64,000 nt of DNA from the NCBI GenBank assembly GCA_947396885.1, contig OX377202.1:27271407-27335406 (forward strand). Reading direction: 5' to 3'. This document shows, one piece after another, positions 45,455-56,520 of the stretch (positions within the stretch are counted from its first letter, which is position 1; every line of letters starts with the position of its first letter). Below the pieces are notes generated by a model. The model had not been told where the DNA came from, made no database searches, and saw only the letters and a program-made list of their open reading frames with translations. A program made the translations under genes and the position numbers. The DNA is from Heligmosomoides polygyrus polygyrus (taxonomy: Eukaryota > Nematoda > Chromadorea > Rhabditida > Heligmosomidae).

Positions 45455-46596
45455 CAGGGTGCGGCAAAATTACCCGTGCACCTAAACATTTTAATTTTTT
45501 CCCCGCTTCTTCACTGAAACTTTCCCGCTTCACTCGCCTAATATGTGTTGACTGAACATTGTGGAACTAATACGTGCTTGAGCACCCAGTGGTTAGGCTG
45601 CGACCTATGAGATGATGCTATCGGACTTCATGAGGCCGGCAAACAAACGAGGGGTATTGTGAAGATCCTTTCCGTGCCCCGAAGAACGGTCCAGGATACA
45701 GTGAAACGCTACAAGGAATTAAAGACCGAAGAGGATAGGCAAAGAAAAGAGCGTTCCACGACAGGTACGAACCGGAAAAATGTAAAACGTGTGAGAGAAA
45801 AATCCGAATGAATGTCAGGAGACGACAAAAAACGTGGGAATATGCGAAAGGTCAATAAGGAGGATAGTTAGGGGAAGGTTTAAGAAGTTCCCTTATCGTC
45901 TCCAGAAGTGCCAACTCTTGACGGACAATATAAAGAAGAGGAGATTGGAACGATGCAAAAGGTTACTGCAACGATTCACGGTGGCACGCGGGTCAAAATC
46001 AGGTCAAAATCTTTTCATCGTCTTTAGCGATGAAAAGATTTTGACTTTTTGACTTCTAGCCTTCAACTCTCAAAATGAGAGGATTATTGGGGACTCGCTT
46101 ACTGATGTTACCGCCAAAGGACGACTTCAGGAAAGTGCGAATGCGCCTCAATCTGTTATGCTTTGGGGGAAAAGTCACATCTTCAGGGAAAACTTCACTT
46201 GCTTTCGTAGAAGATGGTGTGAAAATCAACGCAGCGGTTTACAAAGATATCCTGGAAAAAGTTCTCAAGTTGTGGGCTGATTCTCACTTCAGAGAAGCTT
46301 ACTGGCGCTTTCAACAAAATTCTGCTCCAGCACACAAAGCGAAGGCAGTCCAGGGACTACCTCCGAGCAACTGCCCGACTTCATCACACACGACGAATGG
46401 CCCTCCAGTTCTTCGGAACTTACCCCGATGGATTGTTCTGTATGAGCCTTCTTAGAGAAAAAAGTCTGCTCTACCAGACACCCAAATTTGGACTCTCTTA
46501 AAGAAGCGCTTTTGAAATCCTGAGACGAAATTGATGAACCGCACCTGCGTGCCACATGCGAAGCGTTTGTCGGCTGTTATAGAAGATAGAAGTTCT
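45455..46596 (+). pseudogene. Tc1/mariner-type transposon with broken transposase, right end missing
   Basis: The left tip is TA|CAGGGTGCGGCAAAATTACC. Coding pieces on the plus strand include an HTH-like segment near 45640-45790, RLQKCQLLTDNIKKRRLERC (about 45897-45956), FSDEKILTF (first Asp), FVEDGVKINAAVYKDILEKV (about 46206-46265), WRFQQNSAPAHKAK (second acidic position changed to Asn) and a degenerate C-terminal end near 46560. Frames shift at about 45850, 46050 and 46355. The mirror of the left tip is not found; a SINE piece abuts at 46597. Confidence 0.75.
46003..46045. repeat. Perfect 18 bp hairpin inside the Tc1-type relic
   Basis: GTCAAAATCTTTTCATCG (46003-46020), a TCTTTAG loop, and CGATGAAAAGATTTTGAC (46028-46045). 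It coincides with the FSDEKI catalytic motif and destroys the frame just after it. Confidence 0.9.
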
Positions 46597-46790
46597 TAGA
46601 TGGGCGTTTAGTTGCTATCAAAACTCTTGCGCCAGGCGGAACTCGAACTCGCACCTTCTGTTTTTCGGACACTGGTTTGTCTGTTTGGTTGTAGCAGGTC
46701 CCTGCACTGACAGAAAACGCATACAAAATGTTTCGATGAAATCCCGTAGAAGTAGAATGCATGGCGCGTCCTATAGAATGGGTAGTTATA
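46597..46790. mobile_element. SINE fragments (family 2 minus, then family 1 plus tail)
   Basis: 46605-46660 reads GTTGCTATCAAAACTCTTGC and GCCAGGCGGAACTCGAACTC, the inverse of the family 2 tail and B box. 46737-46785 has ATCCCGTAGAAGTAGAATGC and GGCGCGTCCTATAG, the 3' part of family 1. Confidence 0.65.
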
Positions 46791-46799
46791 GCCGACCAT

Positions 46800-48065
46800 C
46801 GCCCATCATTCTAGGATTACTGATGATCCATCCTAGAGATCTGTCCGAGTAGTTCGAAGAACCAGAGAGGTGACTACGAGGACCCTACAGAGGCGGTGGA
46901 AGCGGGTCACCAATGGCGTACTATGCGAAGCTGGCAACGCTGCTCAAGACGCCCTTGTTAAGATGAGTCTGAGAAGAAGACCAGACCTCATGAATTTGCG
47001 GACTAAACGCTAGAATTGGGGGAAGAATGAGTTTCGGAGATGAAGTCTCTAGAAAAAGTCGAGTAATCTGCGATCGTGTTCAGGTGTAGTAGCAGTTGAG
47101 GCGGCGAAGATGTCATTCACGATATCCCCGTCGCGACCACGAGCTAAGCGCATCTGCGTCTCTCTAATCGTCTCTGACCGCACTTAATCTCTAGATGTAT
47201 CCTGCAACAATGGGAACCTGTCCGAGTGCGTCTCGTCTCATCATCTTCGACAGCGCACCGCGCTGCTGCTGCTGCGGCTACGCTTCGCCGACGTGGTCGC
47301 GGAAGCTCATCGCTCCGTCTACTTTTTCGGAGAAGGATTTCATTTTTGAAGCGGAACGGTGCTTGCAGAATCTCGTTCTGTTGGCTCAGCATGCGGCTTT
47401 CTCTTTCAGCCCTCTCCTAGCATTGAATTTACGGCTTCGAGTAATAACAGGATTCCTCTACGTATTGCCAGCCCTAGCCTAATATTCGTGATATGGGGTT
47501 AAGAAGGTGGTGAACGACTGACCTGAGGACTTGCTTTGCTGGACAGAGGCTCTATGAAGAGCCTCTGCAAATGATGCCTCGATCTCTAACCTTACGCATA
47601 ACATGCCTTAAGATCACCACCTTCTTTCAGAAGGCGTTGTCCTAGGCGGAAAGTTCTGCATCCCCTTCATTGGACGTTCATATTCTGGAACTTTGCTAGC
47701 GAGCTTGTCGCAGGCCTTCTCAGCAGCCTTATCTTCTCATTCTTAAGCGGTTCTGTATCATGTGCACTCCGTTGCTCCTCTTTTCATACAAAGCTGCAGT
47801 TAACCGTGCAGTTGGGAACAGGGATGGTCTCCATAGACGGCGTAGCCATGAAGACATATTCATGCTAGCGACTTGCACTTTCCAGTTGCTAGTACAGAGT
47901 CCTTTTAAGAACTGTTTTGCTCAGTTGAGGTATTAAGGTATTGCTCAATTGAGGTATTGAATTATTTTGGATAATAAGGCAGGATAAAGGATTAGAGACG
48001 CATTAATGAATCAATTTTGGGCGCTACGCGTTTTACTTCTCCATGTGCCCAGTACGCTTTGCCCA
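46800..48065. other. Unassigned sequence
   Basis: Open frames on both strands near 47144-47480 overlap each other and show no known domain. A short perfect hairpin (CAGAGGCTCT-atga-AGAGCCTCTG) lies at 47544-47567. Confidence 0.35.
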
Positions 48066-48350
48066 GGGGCGCGTGGAGAGCAATCGGAGGAGGTGGTGGC
48101 TGTCTCGTGCACCCGATTTAAGGTGCGCTGCTGGAATTTTTCGCCCAGGCCAATCAACCGTGCCATCCTCCAGGGTCGGTTAACAGGTGCCAGACCGGCC
48201 AAGTAAAGGTAAGTCGCTGGCTTCTCCATTAGATGACCACCGCAAGTCGTTGTATAGGCCCAACGAGCTTTCAATTCCCTACGCGACATCCCCTGGAGGT
48301 TGAATGCGCGACGCATCCCAAAAAGGATTGATTAACACCGTCCTTTATCA
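48066..48350 (+). mobile_element. tRNA-derived SINE (family 1), diverged copy
   Basis: It has GGGGCGCGTGGAGAGCAATC, an A-box-like segment, then TTTTTCGCCCAGGCCAATC, GACCACCGCAAGTCGTTGTA, and the 3' end AACACCGTCCTTTATCATTT. The B box is lost. Confidence 0.8.
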
Positions 48351-49293
48351 TTTTCTTCTTTTTACTGAAGACTGCAAGAGTCGGTAGTGAAAAGAAGGTT
48401 CAGAGCTGCGTATAAGCAGACGTGTCGGAGCAGTTTGCTCTGTACCAGACTGTTCGCGATAGTCGTTCTCTTTTCCCGAGCTGTTCATGCTGAGCAGGCC
48501 TTCACAGCCTTAACCTTGCACTTCTGTACTTCATTTTCCCTCAACTACGATGAAGTGTTTTTTGCAAAATCATTAGCTTTCCATTTTTTCGTTTCGTTCG
48601 GCTCTACTTTTGAGTAGACATAGTTGCACACTTGTTTACTTGACAGAAATTTTTCCCCAATATTTATTTATTCATTATATTCGTGGATAATCATGCGATA
48701 AAATATAACAACACTCAACAAACTGCAATCCAGTGCAAAGAAGAATGGAGTTAAAAAAGAACAGGCAACACTAGGGCTATTCATAATACAAACAAACTCT
48801 CTAGGTAGATGGGAAATCAACAAGCTTCCTGGAGATACCGGTCGAACAGTATTTTGTATTGCCTTAGTGAATTTGGCAAACGCTTTTCTTGGAAAATCTC
48901 AGGAATTCAATGCCGGCTCGACAAGTGAAGAAAGAAGACCTTGATGGTACTTGTTCTTCTAGGAATCTGGATCTTCCACTGCCCACCCTTGTGTTAGAAG
49001 GGAAAATTGAATAAAACTCTTGAGGTGAAAGGCACAGCATACCGTTTAGCAACCTGTAAGTCATGATTAAATCGTATTTTCTTCTGCGACAGGCAAGACT
49101 GCGCAAGTTAAAAATTTGATTTCTCTCACCCGCTGATGGTATGGCGGCGTACTCCAGACTATACTCTTATTCATAGTTTCCTATTAAAGCTGTTTTGTAC
49201 AGATTCAAGCCTAATCATTTTTCATTTTTCTGCACTTGGGATTGAATATGGTGCCGTCGTACTCTAATATAGGTCTAACATACATACGATTTA

Positions 49294-50020
49294 CAGGGTG
49301 CGTAAAAAGTATTGACGCAATAAATGACGGTTGTGGAAATAGTATTGCGCAGTAAGTTTTCAAATATTCACTTGAGAAATATGGAAAATGATCTTGCGAA
49401 CACGATAGAATAACTCGCAATTGACATTGGCTCCTTTACTGTGAATACAGGAGCGAAAACAACGGAAAAATTCATGAGCACGCGCCGCAAACACTTGCTT
49501 GCATTTCGTTCCGTGCTTTGAACAGGGTAGCCTTCTGCGACTGGTCACTTCTGTTGAAAGTAGCCCAGGCCTCATTCTCCAAAATCGCCTAAAAAGAGTA
49601 ATCCAGCGGATTCATGTTTAAGCTGTGTTCGTCTGAGAAGCTGTCCACACCTGCGCGCGTTATCTGTTTGCCATTATCGGACAGAGGTTGATAATTTTGG
49701 ATTTGAGCGCTATCGTGCTTGAACATATTGTAATCATCATCTGTTATAACAGAGCCGTGGCTGACGTTTGTTGCTGACCTCTTTCCTCACCCACCGTTTC
49801 GAACAGCGCCTAATTCTCTTGTTAAGGAAATATTCAGCTCTTTGGGTAACAGACAAAAAAGGGCCACCGTAGCGACGATGGTCATGTTTCATCAGTTTTT
49901 TTCGTGTTTTTTGAGCACAATACAGGAAACAAAAATAACACACAAAAACCTAGAGAGGTAGAAAGAGAAAGCTGGAGCTGAAACAAAATGTAGGTGCGTC
50001 AATACTTTTTACGCACCCTG
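49294..50020 (-). mobile_element. Tc1/mariner-type element, 727 bp, with 26 bp perfect inverted ends
   Basis: CAGGGTGCGTAAAAAGTATT + GACGCA at the left is repeated exactly in inverse at the right (TGCGTC + AATACTTTTTACGCACCCTG). TA lies on each side (49292-49293, 50021-50022). Minus-strand frames hold a worn transposase fragment (VTQRAEYFLNKRIRRCSKRW near 49860-49790, and a C-terminal piece to about 49380). It interrupts the CR1-like LINE. Confidence 0.9.
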
Positions 50021-50070
50021 TATATGCTAGCAATAAATGAACAACAGAATTTTTTCGTAGTGCCTTAAAC

Positions 50071-50245
50071 CTCACCTGTATCACCTGTCGTACCGTTGAT
50101 CATCGACTTGCTCGAGTGGGCGCCAGCAGCGTCTCCATTCGTCCCTGTCGCGTTCCAGAGTGGTCCAATATATCCTCCTCACTCGAGAGACACGAAGAGC
50201 GTCATATCGGTCGTTCAGGGCTTTCACGAAAAAAGCTTTCTTTAA
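50071..50245 (-). pseudogene. RTE-type LINE, 3' fragment inserted in the CR1 copy
   Basis: The minus strand encodes [20 protein letters not shown] and then [20 protein letters not shown], the typical C-terminal end of an RTE endonuclease/RT. The word TGCCTTAAAC flanks it (50061-50070, 50246-50255), a probable target duplication. Its 5' end is truncated, as usual for LINE insertions. Confidence 0.75.
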
Positions 50246-50387
50246 TGCCTTAAACATACTTCACAAAACTCTATCAGTCTTCTTTGCTATGAGCTCACAG
50301 TGATCTTCAAAGGGATGTTTTGAGTCTAAAATAAATCCAAGATCACGCAAACTATCAGCATGGTTGAATGCTAACTCTCCATTTTGA

Positions 50388-50676
50388 CGAAGGATAAAAA
50401 AGGATAAAGGACGGCGTTACTCAATCCCTTTTGGGATGAGCCACGCATTCTACTTCTACGGGATGTTGTGGAGGCCATTTGAATGATATTTGGCCATACG
50501 ATGACTTGCGGTGGCCAGCCGATGAATAATTCAGCGCTCTCTCCTTACCAGACAAGTCTGGTACCAATTCACGGGCCGCAGAGGGATGGAAGGGTTGGTT
50601 GGCCTGATCGGGAAATCCGAACCAAGAACCTGGTGCAGGCGACAGCCGGCGCCTCCTCCGACTGCGCTAGAGGCGC
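50388..50676 (-). mobile_element. tRNA-derived SINE (family 1) with 9 bp target duplication
   Basis: It has the full family 1 body, minus sense, with GGTTCGGATTTCCCG and the A-box end AGCGCAGTCGGAGG. CCATTTTGA lies at 50379-50387 and 50677-50685. It is inserted at the edge of the CR1-like copy. Confidence 0.9.
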
Positions 50677-50689
50677 CCATTTTGATAGT

Positions 50690-51302
50690 TGTTCTTATTA
50701 TGCTTCTGTTCGAGGTGAAGTACCTGTGATTTATGCATCTGCTCACCGTGTGCCCAATAAAATTAAAAATAATTAAAAGGTACGGGAAATATCCTTCTCA
50801 AAGCTTCTTCAAGGAAGGAGCACCTCCACAGAGCTCATCCTTAGAGATATACCCCAACCCTTTACGCTTGTCGGCTGCGAGTTTAGACTGAGGGAATGCG
50901 TAGCCCAGTTGTTGAATACTTTGTCAAGGTTAAGGGGCTGGGTAGCAACAACGCCACAATTACCTAAGAATGCCTTGCATTTAGCAAAGGAAACTTCTTC
51001 TTAGATGCTTCTCCTTCTAAGAGCTTGTATCGTTGGAATGTCTTCGCTTGATTGTCGACTATATTGTAGGACTTACAGGATGTACAAAAAATCATCGTGT
51101 GCTGCCTTCAAAAAAGTCCTATTAATCTGAAGACGTAGAAAAATCTAAAAAATCCCACATATTCACACAGATCAAAAATTTTGCTTTTTTGGAAGTAGAA
51201 AACTTTGTGCGCAGTATTAGGTTTTAGAATTATTATATTAGGTTGAAAGCTACGTCTCCGCCGTTTTTTGGACATCCTATTCTGAATTATTCTATATTCT
51301 AT
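50690..51302. other. Unassigned AT-rich sequence
   Basis: 51075-51110 has ACAGGATGTACAAAAAATCA, like a Tc1-type tip, and 51238-51275 has TTAGGTTGAAAGCTACGTC...TTTTTTGGACATCCT, perhaps its partner. No gene is supported. Confidence 0.35.
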
Positions 51303-51311
51303 TATTCTGAA

Positions 51312-51606
51312 AAGGGCGCGTGGAGCGCAGCCGGAGGAGGCGCCGGCTGTCGCCTGCACCCGATACCAGGTTCCTGGTTCGGATTTCCCGCCCAGGCCAG
51401 CCAAGCCTTCCATCCCTCCGGGGTTGGTGAATTGGTACCAGACTTGTCTGGGAAGGATAAAGCGCTGACTTGTACATCGGCTGTCCATCGCAAGTCATTG
51501 TATGGCCAAATACGCGTTCAACTCGTCTCCACGACATCCCGTAGAAGTAGAATGGGTGGCGCATCCCAAAGGGGATTGAATAACGCCGTCCTTTATCCTT
51601 TATCCT
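51312..51606 (+). mobile_element. tRNA-derived SINE (family 1), best-preserved copy, 9 bp target duplication
   Basis: It starts AAGGGCGCGTGGAGCGCAGC, with A box TGGAGCGCAGCCGG, B box TGGTTCGGATTTCCC and end GCCGTCCTTTATCCTTTATC. TATTCTGAA lies at 51303-51311 and 51607-51615. Its 295 bp define the full unit for this window. Confidence 0.92.
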
Positions 51607-51949
51607 TATTCTGAATTCTGCTGAACGTTTTTGGCACAATGTTATAACCTTTCAAAAGTAAATGATTCCGCCTACAAGAATCTGTGCTTGGCTTTTTCTG
51701 CATTTCAATTTTTGCTAATTTTTAGGTCATTAAGGTGGGAAGTGAAAAATTATTTGATTCTTCTCTCTGCATACGTTTAAGTACTTTTGCTTAGCTTCTA
51801 ACCATTCAAAAGGCAATGAATTGCGATACAGAATGCATGTTGAGTTTTTCATTTATTTTGATATTCGCTAATATCTAAGGCATTAAAATGTATTTCCAGA
51901 CAGGAGTGGACTAACGCTGTTCTTTATCGTTTATCAGGAAAAGGACACG

Positions 51950-53386
51950 ATGTTCTCCTAATCTTTTTTCTATTCTTCGAAACGTGCACACTTCTGATCC
52001 TTCCATACTTGTCCGTTTATACAAGACATATATCCTTCCGCACTTGGAATATTGCTCACCTGCATGGAATCCCTGTACCAAGAAGGATATCCACCTGAAA
52101 CCTCCTTGAAAAGGTGCAGCAAACGTTTACAAGAATAATTTTCTGGAGGATGTCTAGATGTTCAAGTTTCTCGGAAATGCCTGACTACCCTACCTGTTTA
52201 AGAAAGCTTAATCTAAAAAGCCTTCAGTGTAGGAGAGCCATAGCAGATCTCGTGTTCTGTTTCAAAGTCCTTCGAAGAGAGACCAGACTCAGCCCGAATA
52301 AATACTGGGTTTTCCGGCCTTGTAGTGAGAGAATTGGAAGTTTCACTTTGCACCACAAAAACGTTGGTAGTAGGAATCACAGTCAAATTTTCAACTCATT
52401 GTTCTATAGAGTCTCTAGGTGGTTTCAGCTCCTTCCAGCGGATATTTTTAGCCGTCAGACTTTCAAAGAGAGGTTGAAGAAATTGGATCTTCTGCATATT
52501 CTCGGTATTGACTAAGGTTATGGACTTTTTTCAGATGTCGCACCGTGTCATTTTTCTGTTGTTGGTTGATTGCTGCTAAGGCTTCGACTTCAGATCTATA
52601 GCGGTTTATGAAACGAAGCCTTAACGAATGAGGCAGTCAACACCTCAGATCCGATTCTCGACCTACCATGATTTTCTCCTGTTTTGTTGTAATTTTTCTT
52701 TTCCTGCGTTGATTATGGGGATAGCTATGTCTGCGGATCTCACGCTTTAACGATGGCGGTTCTTCAGAGCTTCAGTGCAGAGGACTTATGTACTGTACCT
52801 ATACATATTCTAAACCCAATTTTTTTCGGTTTTTGTTTTTGCTTATTCTTTGATTTTAGTTCTGTCTCCATAGCTGGATGTACTATGTATGCAAGTGCGG
52901 TTAGGGATAATTCAGTTCCTATGGAAGCATCATGGAGAGGAGCCGTAATGTTGCTACTGGCCGCCTGGGTATGACTGGTTAAACGTCCGGGCTCCTAGGT
53001 GCTTTCCTCTCCTTGGGGTGCTCGAAAGTGATTTCCACATCCACTTGGAATCACGCCATAGGTATACTGAATGCTAACGCCTGCACCCTTTGATGGTGAT
53101 ATCAAATTTGCTTATTTAACTATACCTAACTTAAAACAGCTCTTTGTAGGATTATACTCTATTATACTTCCGATTTTTGAGTACTCTCTTTCTCAGTCCT
53201 CTGCGCCGAGTCTGCTCAATAGCTGCAAACAAGGTTCTCTTACCTAGCTGCAGCTCATAGTGTTCTTCAACTACTCACATTATTTCGTTGGTACATTTTT
53301 CATAGCTGAATTAGACAGTTTTGACTAACACTGTGTTCTCTTTCTTAGTTATGTTTTAAAGGCGCACTTCTGGTGCAGTAAATACA

Positions 53387-53420
<34 letters not shown>
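51950..53420 (+). pseudogene. CR1-like LINE, 3' part with (AATA)n tail
   Basis: A 133-codon frame (52114-52515) encodes the end of the polyprotein: LNLKSLQCRRAIADLVFCFK, LSPNKYWVFRPCSERIGSFT and FKERLKKLDLLHILGID, which is the usual C terminus. Upstream 51950-52110 has worn RT coding. The noncoding 3' part runs to an ATAAATAAATAAATAA tail (53385-53420). It lacks the 5' half. Confidence 0.75.
53385..53420. repeat. (AATA)n microsatellite, LINE tail
   Basis: About nine AATA units directly follow GTGCAGTAAATACAT at the end of the CR1-like copy. Shorter like arrays end other LINE pieces (37576, 48665, 62405). Confidence 0.95.
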
Positions 53421-53422
<2 letters not shown>

Positions 53423-55603
53423 CTATGATTTTTTCACTCTATACTGATACCCCAAAATTTGGCAAAATTTGGAGTGATATACTCTAGAGCAAAACATTTT
53501 CTTTCGAAAAGTGATAATACTGTTTAAAAAAACGTAATCTAAGGAGTAGAGGCTGTTGGTAAAATAATTTACGTCTTACAGACACAGCATTTTAAGCTTT
53601 GAAAATTAACGAAGATCGAAGTGAACAAAAAACCCAAACACATATTTTTCAGAGCAAATCACTTTCTTTCGAATGTTGCATAACATTGTGCAAAAGCCCT
53701 TTTAATGAAATTAAGAATAAAATGTAGAAAAAATGGCAGGATCCAACCTAAGATCATGACCGTGCGAAGACTGACAGAATTCGCCTTACAACCTAATAAA
53801 ACGAGAATTTATAGTACAACTGCGTCAAAAGCATGCACTCTACAAATCGTGTTTTATTTGAGACAGTACCGGAAATGCGACTTTGTCATGCCGACAAATG
53901 ATTCACTTAAAGGACAAGGATAATCAGAGATAAGTACTGCTTCAAGGTTTAGACGAAATGTCAAGTAGTACTTTTGAAAAGCTGTTAGCTGTATCATCCT
54001 TGGCAGCTCTTAAAGGTCGTACTGAACGCCATCCCCTATCACATCAAAAGCATTTTTCCAACTGTGCAGTTTTTGTCGATCATAGGCGCTGTTCTATCTT
54101 TTAAGATACGGCTGAATAATTTTGGTCTGTACAATACAACCATGTCCCCTTAACGATGTTTTGCTGCGATCACAACTCTATCGCTAGGCGGGACTCGAAC
54201 CTGCACCTTTTCCGGACCGTTCTAGAACGCTGTACGACATTACACCACTGCTGCTATTTGATCGTACGTAACATCCACACCTAGTATTGTCACCACCATG
54301 ATCGTCCGGGTTTGCGCTGAGTACTGAGGTTTCCGCCAACTGAAATTGCACGCCATGGTATCTAACCAAGTGAATTTCGGTCTGGTCGAAGGTCCCTGGA
54401 CAAAACAGAAAAGGTGTGCATGGCGTAATCCAAAACGAATCAACTGAAGCACACCATTTCTCCGTTCGCAATAAGTCTGCTTCGCTCTTCTCCGAACGGG
54501 CTGTTGAGGCCTTCTGTAACTTCGAAAAAAATCTGTATCGTGAATATCTTCACTCGTGTTCAGCTCCTAAATGGAATACCGGGGTATGAGGTAAACTTCA
54601 CACGAAGATATAATGGCCATAGAATATATTGCAGGAGGTACATACAACTTCGTTTAGCCCTTTACTGCAACATCGGACGGAGATCGCATAAGAGCAAAAA
54701 CGATCAGATGACAACTGAGTAAGTTGGCATCCGTCAACTTCAGATGAATCGATGAGGCAGTCGATCAATTCGTCAATTAGTTTCCCATCTCACGAGTCCG
54801 GAAGCGCTTGGCAGACGCTTGATTATCGCGCCAGTGTTGCGCGATTCGAGTTCTGACCGCTCGCTCGCTCACTCGAGATAGCTACCAAAGACGACGAGGC
54901 GACGACGACCGGTTTGAGCCCCCCCCCCCCCGGGCCTTCTGCGGGGAGCAGTTCGTTCGGGATTGCAACGTCGTCGTCAGATCCACGCGTGCTGGCTAGC
55001 ATCTATGCGGTCATCAGCACAGGAACCTTATGGAGAATCCCGATCGGCGATTAGTAGCAGTTCGCTGAGGTTTCCTGGCTATAGCCAACTTGTGTCTCTA
55101 TTAAGCTACTCAGCAGACCCAAAAAGGTATTCTCGAAAACTTCTTGGCAACAAGCACCATCATGTAGGGTTTTAGAAAGTACTGGGAAAAAGCTTAGTGT
55201 TTTGCACGAAAGTCTTTGGTGAAAACCCTTGTTTGTGCTTCCGTAAAGATTTGTTTTAGTCAGGATACAACACTATTCAATCATTTTGTCACATCAGACA
55301 GCTAGCGCTTTAAAAAATTTTCTGCCTCCTGTGCATGTTAGCTCTATCTTGTCTGTATCTCACCCATTTCCATCAATTTTCTTACTGGCTCATTCTTCAT
55401 TACTTGCTGATGCTAGCGTCGTCGTCCCTGTCACCTGTTCTTCTACTGATTCGTTCCTGTCCGCTATACGCGGTAACCCAACGGGTCCCTCTGGCACAAA
55501 GATGTCAAATCTTTCGTTGTAATCATTCAGGATGAGCGTCGACTGACAACCTTGGTGAGGTTCCTGGAATTTACTTGCCATCGCAGGGGCCGAATTTATT
55601 AAC
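53421..55603. other. Unassigned sequence with one family 2 SINE piece
   Basis: 54166-54260, minus sense, has GGTGCAGGTTCGAGTCCCGC and the tail GATAGAGTTGTGATCGCAGC, the clearest family 2 copy. 54870-54940 is GC-rich with a run of 14 C. Frames at 55286-55581 on both strands are not recognised. Confidence 0.5.
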
Positions 55604-55747
55604 GACTTACCTAACTTTAACGGAGAATTGTAAGCTTATCAAGCGATATGGTGAGCGATAAGCCGCGTTATCTGAGCTTTTAACGCGGCTTATCGCTTAC
55701 CATATTGCTTGATAAGCTTACAAATCTCCGTTAAAGTTAGGTAAGTC
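55604..55747. repeat. 67 bp inverted repeat with 10-base loop
   Basis: Arms 55604-55670 and 55681-55747 match with about three differences around TCTGAGCTTT. The outer end GACTTACCTAACTTTAACGG is exact on both arms. It directly abuts the 3' side of the minus-strand RTE relic. Confidence 0.93.
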
Positions 55748-55829
55748 ATTGATGAATCTAGCCCCAGGATTCATGCGGTTACCACTCTCGTCTTGCAACT
55801 CTCAGCGAAACGCACTGTAGTCAGCACGG

Positions 55830-56520
55830 ACCACCTAATTTTCAACCCCTTGGTCAACGCGACAGCGTTTCGTCTTCTCGATTCCTCGCTGTGTTAATCC
55901 TGGTTTCGTATGGCCCAGATCTTTGAGGACGATAGCGCAGGAAGGACAGCCGAGTCGAATAGGTGTGTACTTAGCACTGAGGCATAGGTTAACCCAGCAA
56001 GAACCACGGATTCGAATACGCAGGCACGGGACCAGGCATTTTTCGTCTTCATTATGACTTCTGCGACGGTCTTGAAAGCTCCCAAGCCGCTGATCTCCTC
56101 CTGCCAAGCTCCGGCAGTAGGTCGCTGATCACGTTAGCTTCGCGACCTACGTAGTTGGAGCATTTGGAGACGTTCGTTCTGTTGAGCGAGAATGGGCCAC
56201 CAGAAACTCGTTCGTTTCTCAAGAACATCGTTTTCGTAAGATTCAACTGCAGACTAACTTTCTCAGCATGCACGATCGAAGTCGTCCGCATTCGCTCTGC
56301 CTGGCTCCTCCTCGGTGTTATGTACGAGCACGATGTCGTAAGAGAAGCGAAGATGGTGCAGTTGCCAGCCGTCGACCTTCACTCCCATGTCTTCTTCTAG
56401 TTGGAGTTTCGAGGGTGGCGCTGAAGGGCTTCGGGGATAAGATAAAAGGGAACTAAGCGGGAAATGGTCCGTAACTTCGTTGTCAGATGTGTTATGCAGA
56501 AAAAACAATGGAATCAACTT
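55830..56520 (-). pseudogene. RTE-type reverse transcriptase fragment
   Basis: Minus-strand pieces in three frames: MGVKVDGWQLHHLRFSYDIV (about 56390-56330, the RT active-site region where the usual DD reads YD), VSLQLNLTKTMFLRNERVSG, NVISDLLPELGRRRSAAWEL (56150-56080) and HLFDSAVLPALSS (55965-55930). Frameshifts join them. It is a separate RTE lineage from bases 2-789. Confidence 0.75.

Larger units (their letters stand above)
48660..50387 (-). pseudogene. CR1-like LINE copy split by two later insertions
   Basis: Minus-strand coding in order: LRQNGELAFNHADSLRDLGF (50396-50337), ELIAKKTDRVL near 50300-50270, FKALRKNSVVHLLLAY (50070-50023), YVRPILEYDGTIFNPKCRKM (about 49278-49219), then RSLACRRRKYDLIMTYRLLN and FFTCRAGIEFLRFSKK (49103-48880). 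It ends in a TATTTATTTATTC tail near 48665. An RTE piece (about 50071-50245) and a Tc1-type element (49294-50020) sit inside it. Confidence 0.8.

Noticed and set aside
47144..47482. Overlapping frames on both strands
   Set aside because: Arg/Ala/Ser-rich low-complexity products of a CTG-rich patch; no domain.
51292..51639. Open frames encoding [14 protein letters not shown] peptides, recurring at 11.9, 20.2, 50.5 and 57.8 kb
   Set aside because: The same peptide recurs only because the SINE recurs; no start context or conservation of one frame.
55390..55581. Minus-strand 63-codon frame next to the RTE relic
   Set aside because: It could be part of an unknown element ORF, but I see no motif and no frame continuity with the RTE copy.
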